Shown here: positions 43,301-55,716 of the stretch, in pieces
Layout: every line of letters starts with the position of its first letter
Numbering within the stretch: the stretch's first letter is position 1
NCBI GenBank assembly: GCA_023238725.1
Contig: CM041546.1
Span: 23,692,085 to 23,756,084, forward strand
Origin: Scortum barcoo
Lineage: Eukaryota > Chordata > Actinopteri > Centrarchiformes > Terapontidae
Direction of reading: 5' to 3'
Length of the DNA: 64,000 nucleotides
Position numbers and translations under genes: made by a program
Notes under the pieces: generated by a model
Databases searched by the model: none
Told to the model about the DNA's origin: nothing
What the model saw: the letters and a program-made list of their open reading frames with translations, nothing else

Positions 43301-45365
43301 TGTTAATCTCAGTGTCTCATTCTGGATGAAAACATTTATGAAGTGATGCACCATAGCTTTGATTCGGGTTACACATTTGAACTCTGACATGCTGTATCTG
43401 CCTCTGCATGCTTGCATAAATCAACTCGATAAGGAGAACATGTGTGATTCTCTGGGGATTTTGATTAAATTTATATTGTTTTCCATGCAGAAATGTCCTG
43501 AAACAGCAATCATGATCCAAACCTTAAAACCAAACAGTCAAACTGAATTGCAATTCTCTTTCACTTACTTAACTCAACCTGACATCGTGTTCATGTTTGT
43601 TGATTTCCTCATGATACTGAAGAAGGTGATATTTCTTTTGTTTTGCTCTGCTCAATCAGTAGCAAGTAATAAGCCACAGTGTTTTTCAAAGAGTTGTTAT
43701 GTGTGTAAATCAACTTACAGCTAACCTGTTCAGCTGTGTTAATCTCATTTGCCATTTTTGTGCCCATTTTTCATCGGTATAAATAAGTCATCTTGATTCT
43801 TCATTCCCACCGGCACAGCTCTAATTGGTAAATTGTTTCTTCAACTAGCAGAAATATCAGTCTCGAATAGCAGTGGGCACAACACCATGTGTACTGGAAT
43901 TCTGAGCTATTACTAAAATCCATTCCTTCATACTACAACTAACAGTCACTGAAAGCTTGTAAACAAACCTCCAGGTTATGTCCCATGTCGAGCCATTTTA
44001 TCTAAATATCCTCCGTAATGAAAATAAAAGGGCATATGCCTGAATTGTCAAAAAAAAAAAAAAAGAGAGAATGATATTAAGTGACAGTGTGTAGAGGGAC
44101 TTTAGAGGAAAGAAACCAAAGAAGTGCAGGGAGCAGGAATCATGTGCCTGGAATATTTTGCCCTGATTTTCAAAATAAAAGCCCTTTCAGTTGGTAAGAT
44201 TAGGAGAATCTCCTAATTATTAGGAGAATCTCTCCTAATATTACTGCCTGGCACTTTAATCTTAAAGCAAATAGAGTTTTACAACAGACAGATTGTGCAT
44301 TAATGGTATTTGTCTTAATCAATCTATTTACTCCAACAAGGGTAAAACTGTGGTTCTTTTACAACCTGAATACCAACCAAACCTGTAAAAACTCCATCCA
44401 TTGTAAATAAACAGGTTATTCCAAACTCCAGGCGTCTCTGAAGCAACCTTTTCCACAAGTGTTCCAAGGTTTGTTCAATGTCTATTTTCGTCATTTCTCC
44501 AAGCTAAAAGGGTTTGATACATGGCTCCTGGCTCCTTTTTTTGTGAACCCGTGTGGGTGGACAAGGACGCAGTTCACTAGAACGTGTAACACAGACAAAT
44601 GTTCTGACTATATTGTCAGCTATTTGACTGACTGTTTATTCTATCTTATCTATCTCCTTGTAACTTTGCTTATCTACATGTCATCATTATTGATACATCC
44701 TCTAGAGGTTATACTGCAACTGAAACATACTACAACTGTGTTTCAGCTCTGGGAACACAGTGGCATTAAGTATTGATAACGTGTGATATTTATGTACTTG
44801 CATAGAGCTCTGTTTGTATCTTTTTGATCTGTTCATTAGTGTCACAATACCTGTTCAGTTATTGCCTGAGATGGTGCAGGCCTCACTTAATTCCAGCCCT
44901 GATATACAACACAGCCTCAGTTTGACCCCAGGTTTCCAGTCAAAGTCACTCAGCATTATCCAAGGAGGTGTTTGGGTGGATGACTGTCAGAAAGAGTAAT
45001 TCGGTTTCCATCCTTGTTTGTCAGCTATGTGAGGTCATCAATTCAAAGCAGATCCTCCCAGCTGATTTTCAAAACTGTCGGGACAGGAACAGGAAATAGC
45101 TGTCGTGCCGGCAACAGCTCAGACTGAGATCTTTGAGAGATGGCGTGAAGGTGTCACAACTGAACCAGTAATTGCTTTCAGTGGGAGCTGTAATGCAATT
45201 ACCACAATATGAGCTGGACTCATTAGTGGTTTGCTGAATCCCAAATCTTTCCACATTTAATCTGACAGAGTTGATGTTTAACGTAGCTTGACTGGGATGT
45301 GTGCCAAACATACATTGTGGGTTTCCCCATTATAGTGATACATTGTGGAAAGGTGCCTTCCTGTG
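40323..45365. other. Non-coding stretch
   Basis: About 5 kb, AT-rich. Notable points are a 17-mer at 41005-41021 shared with 39924-39940 and a double palindrome at 44199-44239. No supported gene. Confidence 0.4.
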
Positions 45366-45551
45366 TTAGCTGAGAGCTTCCTCCTCAGCCTCTCTGGATG
45401 ACTCATCACAGACAGTCCACACACTCAAGAAAGTAAGCTCCTTTATCTTCCATGCCACATGCTCTGTCCATGATATGTGCAGTCCGTCCTTGGCATACTC
45501 TTGTACCACAGAGTGCATGTACCTGCACCTCTGCCCTATACTATACAGCAT
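45366..45551 (-). other. Unassigned 61-codon open frame
   Basis: The minus-strand frame contains RCRYMHSVVQEYAKDGL, then HISWTEHVAWKIKELTF, which looks more protein-like than its surroundings, and ends in TAA. The acceptor-like TATAG before it has a poor pyrimidine tract. It could be a terminal exon, a repeat-derived piece or chance. Confidence 0.2.
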
Positions 45552-48500
45552 TCAATATGTCATATCCTCATCATAGCACTTAAGCTTAATGATGACACAT
45601 TAGTAATTACACTCTTAACAAAATACCAGATCTGACATTGACCCTCCTGCTTATCCTGACCTTCGTAAGTAGTAATTGGATATCTGACTGTCTGTATCTC
45701 TGAGCTGTTGATCGACATCAAGGGGCCTTGCACTTAATTACTTATGTATGCGGAGGAAAGAGAATGGTGTCTGGGGAGCAGAGTGCATGCTGGGATGTGT
45801 TAACCCCCTGCAAAGGCCTGCTGATCCAATCATGATGAACAGGCTGCTATCCCGACGCCGCACACTGACTCTCCTTGGAGCGACCTTGAAGGACACTGCA
45901 ACAGTGTTGCTGTGACTCACACAAGCTGCTCATTCAAAGACATTTTTCTATCTTGCACTTTAAGGAGTTTGTAACGTAATGTACACTGGGTTGGGCTGCG
46001 CACGATTGATTCAGTTGCATTCTAAGTGAGTCCTTGCATTTAATTATACCATAACTTGGCCACAGAAAGCTTTCTATTTTCTGAGAGGCTGGCAGGTGTC
46101 CATTATAATCAAATAACAGGTCACCTCAATAGCCGCGGTCAGCATTTTAACAATGTTTGTAAAGCAGTGCACAAGGTGCAGTATGTTGAACTGCAAATAA
46201 CAGTAACAGTGCTTCTCCATTGTGCTATAGTCCCACTAGAAGTGAAGTTGTAGTTTCATTCAACAATTTTATACAATATTAATTATTCATGTGGTTCTGA
46301 CCATGAGCCTTAAAGTGATAACAAAATGTTATTCTGAGAAGTCATTTCTCAGATCTACAGACACCAAAGACCATGAGTGGTCAGACAATAATACAAGTTG
46401 TAAACCAGCCTCTAGGTAAGCCAAACTGTCCATTTAAAAAAAGCCATGCAGGCTGACTTCCTGGTTCAACTTGGTACTATAATACTGTACCTGCCACAGT
46501 TGTGAAAAATAGATAGCCGTAGTTATCCAATGCTATGCAAATAACCTCCTATTTATAATATAATGCCCTATATTTGCTGTCCGTTATTTTAATTGAATAT
46601 TCTAATTATTAATGTGTAATGTATGCACTACATCGTGCCTTCAGAAAATCCTGTATATTGTTTTTGGGCATTTTATGTCTTAATTATGCAACAGAGGTTT
46701 CTGAATGGACCAGAACCAGGGATTTGTGGTTTTGTGGTCAAAGCAAACGAACACATCCCAGCAACCAGTAGATGTAATGTCAATCAAGATGCAGTACTGT
46801 CACTTGCTATGCTGGAGGTGATGTTAAAAAAAGTTAATCCAACTGAAAAAGTCAAAGATAGTTGTCAGTTTTTTGGTCTCAGTCGTTAACTGATAAAAGA
46901 GCCAGTGCTTCTCTCTCGACTTCCCATTTAACTCTGATGTTTAACAGTCAAACAAGGAGTATCATAGGAGAGGCTCAGATCATATTGCAATGCAGCTACA
47001 GGACATGCTTTCTTTTGGGTTAGTGACAGTAAATCTTTTTCATGAGGAACAACTTGGTAAGCTCTCTTTCTGACTATCTGACTATCTTTACTTACATTTA
47101 AAACACATAAAGATAAGACCCATTCTGTGGGACATAAACATTCTTAGGACATTATGCAGTGAAGTACAAGCAAATGGGGTAAACTCTGGTGACAGTAAAA
47201 GCACTTGGTCACAAATAACATCATGAATGCAAGCAGACCTCCGATGGGCTCCACGTGCTGTTGGAGCCTCAGTCCTAACGGGGGGTACTGCTCAGAACAC
47301 ACCCAGAGTGGACAAGAGGCAGCTATGTAAGCCTACAAGAACAACGTGAATATAATCAGTCTCACTGCTAGAGATATCGAAGTTACTCTGTACCTCCACT
47401 GCTTAGTTTAATAATGGCGACGGCAGCAGCATTTTGATCAGGCAGGCTTCGATGCAGCAGGTCCTGGACGTAGGAAGCGACAGCATCAGTAATAGAGCCT
47501 GAGGATTGCTAAACTCTGCAGGAAAGTGACGAGGGCTTTCTGCTGACACAGGAAACAGGGTGGTATCAAATGTCAAGGAATACATTAATTCTACTGTTTC
47601 TTCATAGTGCTAAGCAGAGCAAGACTGAATAAATATGCAGGAAAAGGTTTTGTACACAGCTGGGTTTTTGCACCACAGGATATATACAAGTACTCTGATA
47701 TATTAATGTCATAGAAAGCATATTTCATGAGTTAAATTCCATTATCTCCTATTCATTTAATATGTGATTAAATATTAAATGTGTTATCTGATTTATCTTC
47801 CATATCACCATGTCTGCTTCTCTGCATGTCATTTTCCCTGTATAATGAAGGCGCTGTTCAGTCCAACTTTTCTTATTGACTGAAAGCAGTTGGTTTGACT
47901 GACCCAACCACTCTATTGATTTTGCATGCTATTTAAAGAGAGTTTGTGATTTTGGTGTGCAGCTGAATGAAGTGCTGATCAATAATCAGAGGCAAGAGAT
48001 AAAAATCACAGCTCCTGTTGTGCTCTGAGATGCAGATCACTAGCTGAGCGTTACAGCAGCTGGACTGAACAACATCACATTCAGCCTGTTTTGTGGACAA
48101 GATGATGCCTTTTTGTTATATATGTCCAGGATGTGGCAACTTTACAGCTAACTGCAGGTTGTTGGAGGTAGTATTGAAATCCTGGTCCCATGCTCTACGC
48201 TCTCTCTCTCTCCTCTAATCACCACTACCATGACAACAGCAGATGTATGTCGTGGCTGTCTAAAACAGACGGCCTTGGTCCGCTTCGAGTGCTCTCTAGC
48301 AACTTTGACGACAGATTGTTTCCTCACGCTTTAATCAGAGTAGTTCACATTGGTGTTCCTTCTGTTCTGGTGACAAATGGTTGCAAAAAAAGCAGCACTG
48401 GCCTTTCCCAGTCTGTAATTTAGGGAAATGGTGTCCTCCATGCAAGTATACCCCCAGTGTTTTGTATTTTTCATCTGATGTGTGGGTTGGGGTTGTGTGG

Positions 48501-49874
48501 GAGAAAAGGAAAGGTTATGAAAGTAGTTGTGGAACAAAAAGAGCCCGCAACCACCCTCTAAACTGAGTGGACACTGGTGATTCTAAAGATAGAGACCTCT
48601 GAATGTGGGGAAAGCATTTAGCAATGCTAATTTAGCAGGATTTGTAGTTTTGAAGTACCATAGCTTGCTGCAAATGTCATTTATTGCCCTTTTCGTTAAA
48701 GTCTAAATAAAACTAGCATCAACTTGAAAATAAGTAGCGATCTGTTTAGCATTGTAAACCTATAATGGACATCTGAGATCGCTTGAGGCAGTTTATCAGA
48801 TTTTGTGCCCTCTGGAGCCATCAAAGGTTCTGTGCACATGTGCAGTAGCACTAACTTTGTAGAGTAGACTTTGATTCATACCATTGCTACACATCCCCTT
48901 TAATGCTACATCATTGCAGAACATGATTGAAAGAAAACATTGACACGTTATCGCCTTATAAAAGTTGTTATGGCAACCACATTAGCGTCAATTCAGGGTC
49001 ATATTCCTGGCCACCTGACAAATGTAAACCACTTTAGCTAAATGTTCCACCATGTTGCTAATTGTTACTCTGCTTAGCAGCTAACGTGACTGGTTTATCA
49101 GAGCTTTTGTTTCCTCCTTAAAACAGCTGTATATTGCAGATGGAAACACTTAATAAGAGCAGAGTTTTTGGACCACACGACCAAAACAATTAGCTAAAAG
49201 ATGCTGAAATGTTTCATAAAGCTGAGGGGACTGCAAAATTGGGTTAACTCTGTGTGGCTTTGTCACTTCAAATGACACCTTTTTATATTATCTGATCCAC
49301 TGTTGATCTAAAAATATTGATTAGTTCAGCTTCAAACACTAGCTAAGCATTTGTATTGCATAAATGAATACACACATAATGTGTTTTCTGTGTCTGTGAA
49401 ACTGCACTTGTGCGTTCTATCTAGCCTAGAAATGTCGAGTTAAGGCCCCTGAGATTCAACAAGTCACTGCTCTCTTTTGTAGCTTTTTGTTGTTGTTGTC
49501 AACTTTGAAAAATTGAAGTAACACGTCAGTAATGCGGGATATGTATTAATGCTTTACCAGGATGAATCCTGTTAATGTTTAAAGCATCTGTATTGTCAGG
49601 GACTGTTCCCAGTACACACAGTGCATGTTTTGTCTTTATCACAGCACGCATCCAGCTTTCTCTGGCAGTGGGTAATCAAAGTGAGTGGTTGAGGATGGGG
49701 TGTAGCACCACACAAAGGATCCACCTCCCTTGATAAACCAAAACATCAACATATAGAGACATTAAAAAATAGCATAAAGGTCACTGTTTCTTTGGATTTG
49801 ACATGCATGTTTTGTCTTTGAGGCAGATAGTGTGTGATTTGTCCCACCCTCCTCCTCCTCCTCCTCCGTTTCAC
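45552..49874. other. Non-coding stretch, probably repeat-rich
   Basis: About 4.3 kb. Parts of 47240-47580 and 48640-49330 have the look of decayed DNA-transposon-derived repeats (for example CCTGGCCACCTGACAAATG and AACTCTGTGTGGCTTTGTCA), but I cannot set boundaries. No supported gene. Confidence 0.35.
49850..49867 (+). repeat. (CTC)6 trinucleotide run
   Basis: On the minus strand this reads as GAG/AGG repeats, giving poly-Arg in the frame of the candidate exon beside it. Confidence 0.85.
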
Positions 49875-49946
49875 TCCCCAGCACTTGTCACTCATTTCAA
49901 TGAGCTGTCTGCTAAAGCTGTCCACTTCTAGCTGAAGGCTATAAAT
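49875..49946 (-). CDS. Candidate minus-strand exon, coiled-coil-like (unidentified)
   Basis: The acceptor GTTTCTTTGTTTCTTGCAG is excellent. Only one frame is open, starting in phase 0: IYSLQLEVDSFSRQLIEMSD and four more residues, amphipathic and helical. The donor used here, GGGGA|GTGAAA, is weak, and reading on gives an Arg run from the CTC repeat. No parent gene could be assembled. Confidence 0.3.
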
Positions 49947-50204
49947 CTGCAAGAAACAAAGAAACAACAGACATGCTCAGTGTTTTTGAACTGGTCCAAT
50001 TGTCACGTGTTCCTCACTGCATTTTCCTGTTGTTGCTGTGACCTTTCTGCGCTTGACAGCTGCACAACAGTAGCAAACACCATACAGCCCAGGAGCAGTA
50101 TTTATGTACATATACACGTGACTTATAACAGAAAACACAGGCTAATGATTTATATTGTTTAAATGTGTGAATTAGTACATGCTGTACCTTTTTTAAGAGA
50201 GTGA

Positions 50205-50228
50205 CATCATCATCATCATCATCATCAT
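50205..50228 (+). repeat. (CAT)8 trinucleotide run
   Basis: A perfect CAT/ATC run followed by a T-rich tract. Confidence 0.9.
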
Positions 50229-50257
50229 TTTTTTATTTATTTTTTTTTATTTTGCAG

Positions 50258-50281
50258 TTGCAGCTGAACTGAAGCCCTTCA
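50258..50281 (+). CDS. Candidate 24-nt microexon (unidentified gene)
   Basis: A long T-rich tract ending TTTTGCAG is followed by 24 nt and a near-perfect donor A|GTAAGTGT. Read phase 1 in and phase 1 out it encodes AAELKPF plus split codons, so inclusion would keep frame. Entry phase matches the exit of 40237-40322. Confidence 0.25.
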
Positions 50282-51187
50282 GTAAGTGTACGTTGGGGGT
50301 GCAGAGCAAAGAAACAGCCATACGTATCTTCAGGAGCTTCACATATCAGATCAATGTACAGAGGTTGAATGTCACCAAGTGAAATTGGTGAAAGTGAGCC
50401 TTCAGGCCATGGGCACCAGCTAATGAAATTTTGATGCAGCTTTATTTAGAACTATATTTTACAGGATTACGTTCCAGGCTCCATTTCCAACTTCAAAGGC
50501 GAGCTTTCACCACTGCTGGGGGTAGCAAGCCTAGCTGCACTCCCCAGAATAGGAAGGTTCCTAACAATTTTGTGCTTTGGTTTTTTTTCCCCCTTCTCCC
50601 ATCATTCAGAAGGCTTTCAAGTGATCAGTTCTAATCTGACTCACTTTATTTTTCATCCTTTTCCCACTTCGCTCTGTTAATCCATGAAGTGAGATATGCA
50701 GAGAGTTTGTGTGTGGCTCTCGATTAGATTAGATTAGGGCTTTCATCACTCATGGCTAGATGAGAGATAGAATGACTGGGGGTGGGTTTATAGAGCTGCC
50801 AGCTATCGTCATTTAAATGGTTCTGGAGTGGTGACAGCTTTACCATAAAATAAACATTTGATGGACTGTGTACATTTGATAATGTTCATATTTACGCTGC
50901 TCATATGCATTCATATCCTCGAGCTGATGTGAATGCATTTCAGTGGTCGCATATATTGGTGGTCTCATCGCGTTGAACACATATAGTGAGGCTGTAGAAT
51001 TAATAGTATTAAGATCACAATCTCAATTCAAGTCTCCATGCCAGCTTAATATGTTACATTTCTGCTGTGTTTGCATTTGTGGGGAGAACCATTGCATCAA
51101 ACTAAGCGCTCCCAATTTCTTCCTAACCTGCATCGACAAATGACAAATGTGTCTTATTCAATATGGTGAACTATACAAACTATACAA

Positions 51188-51240
51188 GTGGACGAGTGGG
51201 GAGTGGGGAGTGGACGAGTGGGAGGGGAGGTAAAGGGGGG
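51188..51240 (+). repeat. G-rich GAGTGG minisatellite
   Basis: Tandem GTGGACGAGTGGGGAGTGG units run into GGGAGGGGAGG and a seven-G run. The G runs could form a quadruplex. Confidence 0.8.
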
Positions 51241-52099
51241 GCAAAACATTGATGAATAAATTTAAAAAAAAAAAAGTGTGATTACACGAGAGGAAATGCA
51301 GTGGAAGAAAACGCAGGACAACAAAATTGTTCCTTACAGCGTGCGTCAGAGGAAACCAAGTGATGGTGAAGAAGAATCAATAAATGTATCCAAGTGCAGC
51401 CCTTGACAAAAATGCTGAACTTGTACTGTAAAAAAGAAAAAGAGTAGTCTGCTGAGTCAAAAGCATCCAGGAAGTTATTTTGTAAGCAGATATAACACAG
51501 TAAAATTGCACAAACCCTGTAAACATTGCAAAACTAGGAAAAAAATGCACGTTGTCCAACTGCGTCCTTTAAGTTGGCCAAAAGATTTTGGCTCTGGTTG
51601 CCACTGCAAAGTAAGGGATTAATGCTTTATAGAACAAATGGTACTCAATGCCTTTCCATAACTGTCTGGGTTTTTTTTTTCAGCAATAACATGTACAGCC
51701 TCAGCCTACAGACTGTATTTTCTTGAGCATCATGCAGGACCAAAGCAGATCTCTGTTTTGGGCACACGCTACGTCTTGCCACAAGTGAGCTGCGTATCGA
51801 TTACAGTTCTTATAAAGTTTTGTAAATAAATACATGCAGTAAAACATATTGGTGTTCTAAAGAGCACATAAGACACTCAGTTCTTCACAGCCTATCTATA
51901 CAGGTGTTTCAGCCGTGCTCTTCAGTCACATAAACCTGAGCTGCGGCTGTGGCTCTGCTAATGAGTTGTTTTCTTTGTGTAGCCAATATGATGCATGTAT
52001 GTATGTTTACCAATATGATGATATTGTTTCTTTTGTCTGTATGACACAATATGGATTGGAATGGATTTTCATTAAATGTGGTAGGTCTGTTTTCACAAT

Positions 52100-52210
52100 T
52101 AATATTCCGATAGTTGTCTCAATTAATCAATTAATTGTTTGCTCTATCAAATGCCATAGAAATGTAAAAAATGCCTGTTACAATCCTGCACACCTTGGCA
52201 TATGATAAAT
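52100..52210 (+). repeat. Teleost AT-rich interspersed repeat, decayed fragment
   Basis: CTCAATTAATCAATTAATTG, TTTGCTCTATCAAATGCCAT and GTAAAAAATGCCTGTTACAA match the family of 13375-13475. Confidence 0.55.
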
Positions 52211-52354
52211 ATCCATGTTGCATTCAAGTACAGTACCCTTTCCCTTTGGCCTTTCCCCTCCTCATTACAACCTCTCTCTCCCTCTCCTGGCTCCTCTTTT
52301 CATTCTGTCTTTCTCGTCTTGTCCTCCTGCTGGATGGATGGTTTCGCAGCCTAG

Positions 52355-52391
52355 CAAGGTGCAAAGTGCCCCAGGAGATCGCTGACCTGGG
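52355..52391 (+). CDS. Candidate plus-strand exon (unidentified)
   Basis: After a long C/T-rich stretch and acceptor CGCAGCCTAG, 37 nt encode RCKVPQEIADL with split end codons, then a CTGGG|GTGAAC donor. Its entry phase fits the exit of the microexon at 50258-50281. Weak on its own. Confidence 0.18.
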
Positions 52392-52438
52392 GTGAACACC
52401 GAAGAACAGTCAAATTAACGCTTTATTTCATTACTCAC

Positions 52439-52484
52439 ATCGAAACACCAACAGTTCTCAATGTCATCCAGAGGGTAAACATTG
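52439..52484 (-). CDS. Candidate minus-strand exon (unidentified)
   Basis: The acceptor region TTTTTGTTGTTTCCCCCTGG ends in CTGAG, and the donor GAT|GTGAGT is consensus. The single open frame gives NVYPLDDIENCWCFD, exiting in phase 0, which is the entry phase of 49875-49946. The predecessor exon was not found. Confidence 0.25.
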
Positions 52485-54969
52485 CTCAGCCAGGGGGAAA
52501 CAACAAAAACATTAACAGCACCATCACAACACAAGAAGACCGTACAAATTTACATCTCTACTACTGGGAGCAAAGCTGCTATTTATTTAAATTTTTCTAT
52601 GTATCTTAGACTATAACAGTTATTTGTAATGCCAACAGCATCTCTCTCTTCCTGTTGTCTCTTCCTCTCTTTATCTCTGAGGCTACAGCATTATGTCATG
52701 CAAACAGATTGGGCCAGCAGTAGCCAGAGAGCAGGAGAGAGCACCTCCGGGTGGCTGGATGTGTTTGTTAAGCATGGTAATTCACTGTGGGGAGAGTGCC
52801 AGAGGAAAAGAAAACAACTGCCACCATTTCAAAGATGGTCTGCCTCTGTATCTGTGCTGCCTTTCTCCGTCTGGGCTTTTATCCTCGTCGCTCAAATTAT
52901 TCCATATCTTATGTAAGGACAGATTAAGGAAAAATAAATAAATATGTACAAAAAATCACAGGGAGTCCAGACAAAACTGCTTCAAACAGCAAGCAATTAG
53001 GAGTCAGATATGCAGTGTGTACGGCTATCTCCCACTGCCATTGCATCTAACTCAATTTGCTGACTGCTGTGACATTTTTGTGATCATGGAAACGTGCAGC
53101 AGCTGAATTTATTGTTGCAGGGCTTCTGCTTTTTTTGATGAATGCGCTCTGAGCTCATCCTTATCTGGCAGGGAGCATTAAAATATGAATCATAGCATTT
53201 GTTTTTCTGCCTTTTCCAAAAGTGACCAATGTACAGTGGCATCTAAGGACAGCAACATTGGTTAAGATTACCAAAGTCAATGTGATGCAGATGAAAGACG
53301 TCCTCTTAGTCAATGTAGGACGTAAAACAAATACAGTATATGGACATGGATATTACATCAATCTGTCATATACTGTATGTGTGTATACAGTGGGTGCTGT
53401 GTATATTGCATAATGAGGATTTATACCGTTAAACCGTATACCGATTTTGACATGGACATATCAAATGTATTCATTCACTGTGCTGTCCAGTGAAAACCAT
53501 GCATCTCAAAAAAATGTACACGTGCAACAATGTCACTCAGTTGAAATTTTAAGTGAATAAATTAGTACAAAATTTGTACAAAAACTCTTGTGTTAGATCT
53601 TATCCAAAAGGATAATTGATATGTGACTTTGTAAGTACTGTATGATCAAACTGCATTTCCAACATTTAACTAAAAGGTTCACTTGCGAACAGTTTGAAAG
53701 ACATGATTACTTTACTTGCCAGATCTCATTTTAAAGAAGCTTGAGACATAAGATTTTAATAGTTTGAACGTACTGTGATTATTAAACAATTTTTCAGCAG
53801 CAGAAGAACAGCACTGTGTATTATGTTAGTAGTGATTGTAATTTAGGATGCAAACATCATGGTGAGCCAACCTCATATTAGAATGAGCATTTATGTTGGG
53901 GCCAAAACAGTGTTTTAACATTGATTCATAGGCGTATAATATCTCGGTTGTTGGTCATGTGATCAGGCGTTTGGTTTGTAGTTTTACTTTGATGTAATTG
54001 GATGTACAGCCCATAGTGGTTTCTAGCAGACCCTTGTATAGGCTTTACTTTACAGGTCTCTGTAATGTATTGAGGAGGGAGATATAGTGGTCTCAGAGCG
54101 CTTTTAAAAATTAAGAGCCACAAGCGTTTCTCATGGAGAGGTAACCAAGCGGGACGTTGAGTGATTTATGGCTTTAAAACAGATGGAATTATAAATTTTC
54201 AATGTCATGACTCAATCTAATATTAAATAAATTAAAACACGAAAAATACTATAATTCCTACTTCTTATAGAAAAACTGTGGTGGGAGCACGACTCTTGAT
54301 CCCACACATGTACAAAAACAACCAATATATCTAGATAAGTCTAAAATGGAGCATCATCATGATGCGGTCATGACAGCCTGCATGGCTCTTTAGCTGATTG
54401 CACTTGTCAGGGAAGGCAGTGGCAAATATAAAGCTGTTATGAATATCTAGAAGAGCTCTACAGGCTCTACAGTAACGGTGTAATCCTCTTGACTTAAAAA
54501 GCTCTTCAGCCACCTACCACTAACATCCTCTCGGCCAATTGCAAGTATAAAAGTAGAGTTTGACACGCAGCGAAAGAGTTGCAGAGAAATCAGCATTGAG
54601 ACTTGTTCATGGTGAGTGTGGGAATTACAACAGAGGGAAGAAGGTGCCAGTTCTGCTCATTTTACACAAGTTCACAGAAAGGCAAGGGTAGCAGCGTCAA
54701 CGACATGCCAGTGCTCATCAGCCTCCTACACGGAGCTGACTCCTCGCTCCACTTACTCCACTTTTCTGTTGCTCCTTCAGCCCTGAAGTAGCGCAACTAA
54801 AGTGGCCTGGAAGGCTAGTTTAGCAAAATGTTCCTCTGTTAACCAGCGAAACAGTGTAAAAAAAGTTCAGGTTTGAACCAGCAGATGCAGGAGAGGTTTT
54901 TTGTCTTTTTTGTAAGAAAAAGTACCCCATGAAAACTGTTGAACATAGAGTGCACAGGGTTTTAGGATC

Positions 54970-55035
54970 ATAACACATCTAGTTTACAGCTTTATACCAA
55001 CAAAATATGCTACAGTACTTTTGTAGAAAGGCTGA
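54970..55035. other. Flank of a teleost repeat
   Basis: AT-rich sequence directly left of the repeat at 55035; probably its degraded edge. Confidence 0.25.
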
Positions 55036-55430
55036 TTTAAAAAGTAGTAGTTCTAAATTTGGGAATAGGCTAATTCACTTTGTCGCCAGAGTTAGAGGAG
55101 AAAATTTATACCTCTCTTATGGCTGTACATCAAATATGTAGCTGTAGCCAGTCTGTTAGCTCAGCCAAGCTCAAAAACCGGAAAGAAGGTCAAACGGTTA
55201 ACCTGAGTCTGGCACATAAGTGTTTTTATCATGTGACCTTTAGATGTGCTGGTAGTTGGATTTTTGTTATTGGACAGAGCTGGGCTAGCTGTTCACCCCT
55301 CAACAACAAGCTATCTATTAGCTGGCCAGAGCTTCATATAAATCCTAAAGGCATTAAAGTTGTGTCAGTATTTCCATCTAACATGTGCAGAAAATAATTT
55401 TAAACAATGCTAAACAAATCCTTTAAAGTT
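55035..55430 (+). repeat. Widespread teleost non-autonomous repeat copy
   Basis: Contains CCAGAGTTAGAGGAGAAAAT, AAATATGTAGCTGTAGCCAG, GTGACCTTTAGATGTGCTGG and GACAGAGCTGGGCTAGCTGT. These modules, in this order, are familiar from a very common percomorph repeat. The open frame across it is not a gene. Confidence 0.75.
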
Positions 55431-55637
55431 TATTAAACCTGTAGGAGGCAGAGCCAGTACATTTTGTGACTTCCAAAATAACCAGCACAGGAACAATCAG
55501 CTAACCAGTATTTCTAAAAAAGCAAAGCAGCGCCAGCAAAATGCAGCCTATGTTTTAAATCCTGGTGCTTCTCGATTTATGCACTTTAGAAAAGCTGAAT
55601 GGTTATGAAATCATTTTTGCCCCTAAAACACACTTAG

Positions 55638-55644
<7 letters not shown>

Positions 55645-55712
<68 letters not shown>
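55645..55712 (+). repeat. (CA)34 microsatellite
   Basis: A perfect dinucleotide array of 68 bases. Confidence 0.98.

Positions 55713-55716
<4 letters not shown>

Larger units (their letters stand above)
49947..54969. other. Non-coding stretch with candidate exons
   Basis: About 5 kb. It holds a CAT run (50205-50228), a 24-nt candidate microexon (50258-50281), a G-rich minisatellite (51188-51240), a decayed AT-rich repeat (52100-52210) and two candidate exons on opposite strands near 52.4 kb. The rest shows nothing recognisable. Confidence 0.4.

Noticed and set aside
43491..43626. Plus-strand exon after TTTTCCATGCAG
   Set aside because: The frame is open but the peptide (hydrophobic, Phe/Leu-rich) looks like chance AT-rich translation, and the donor GTGATA is poor.
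55080..55397. 105-codon frame
   Set aside because: It runs through a widespread teleost interspersed repeat.
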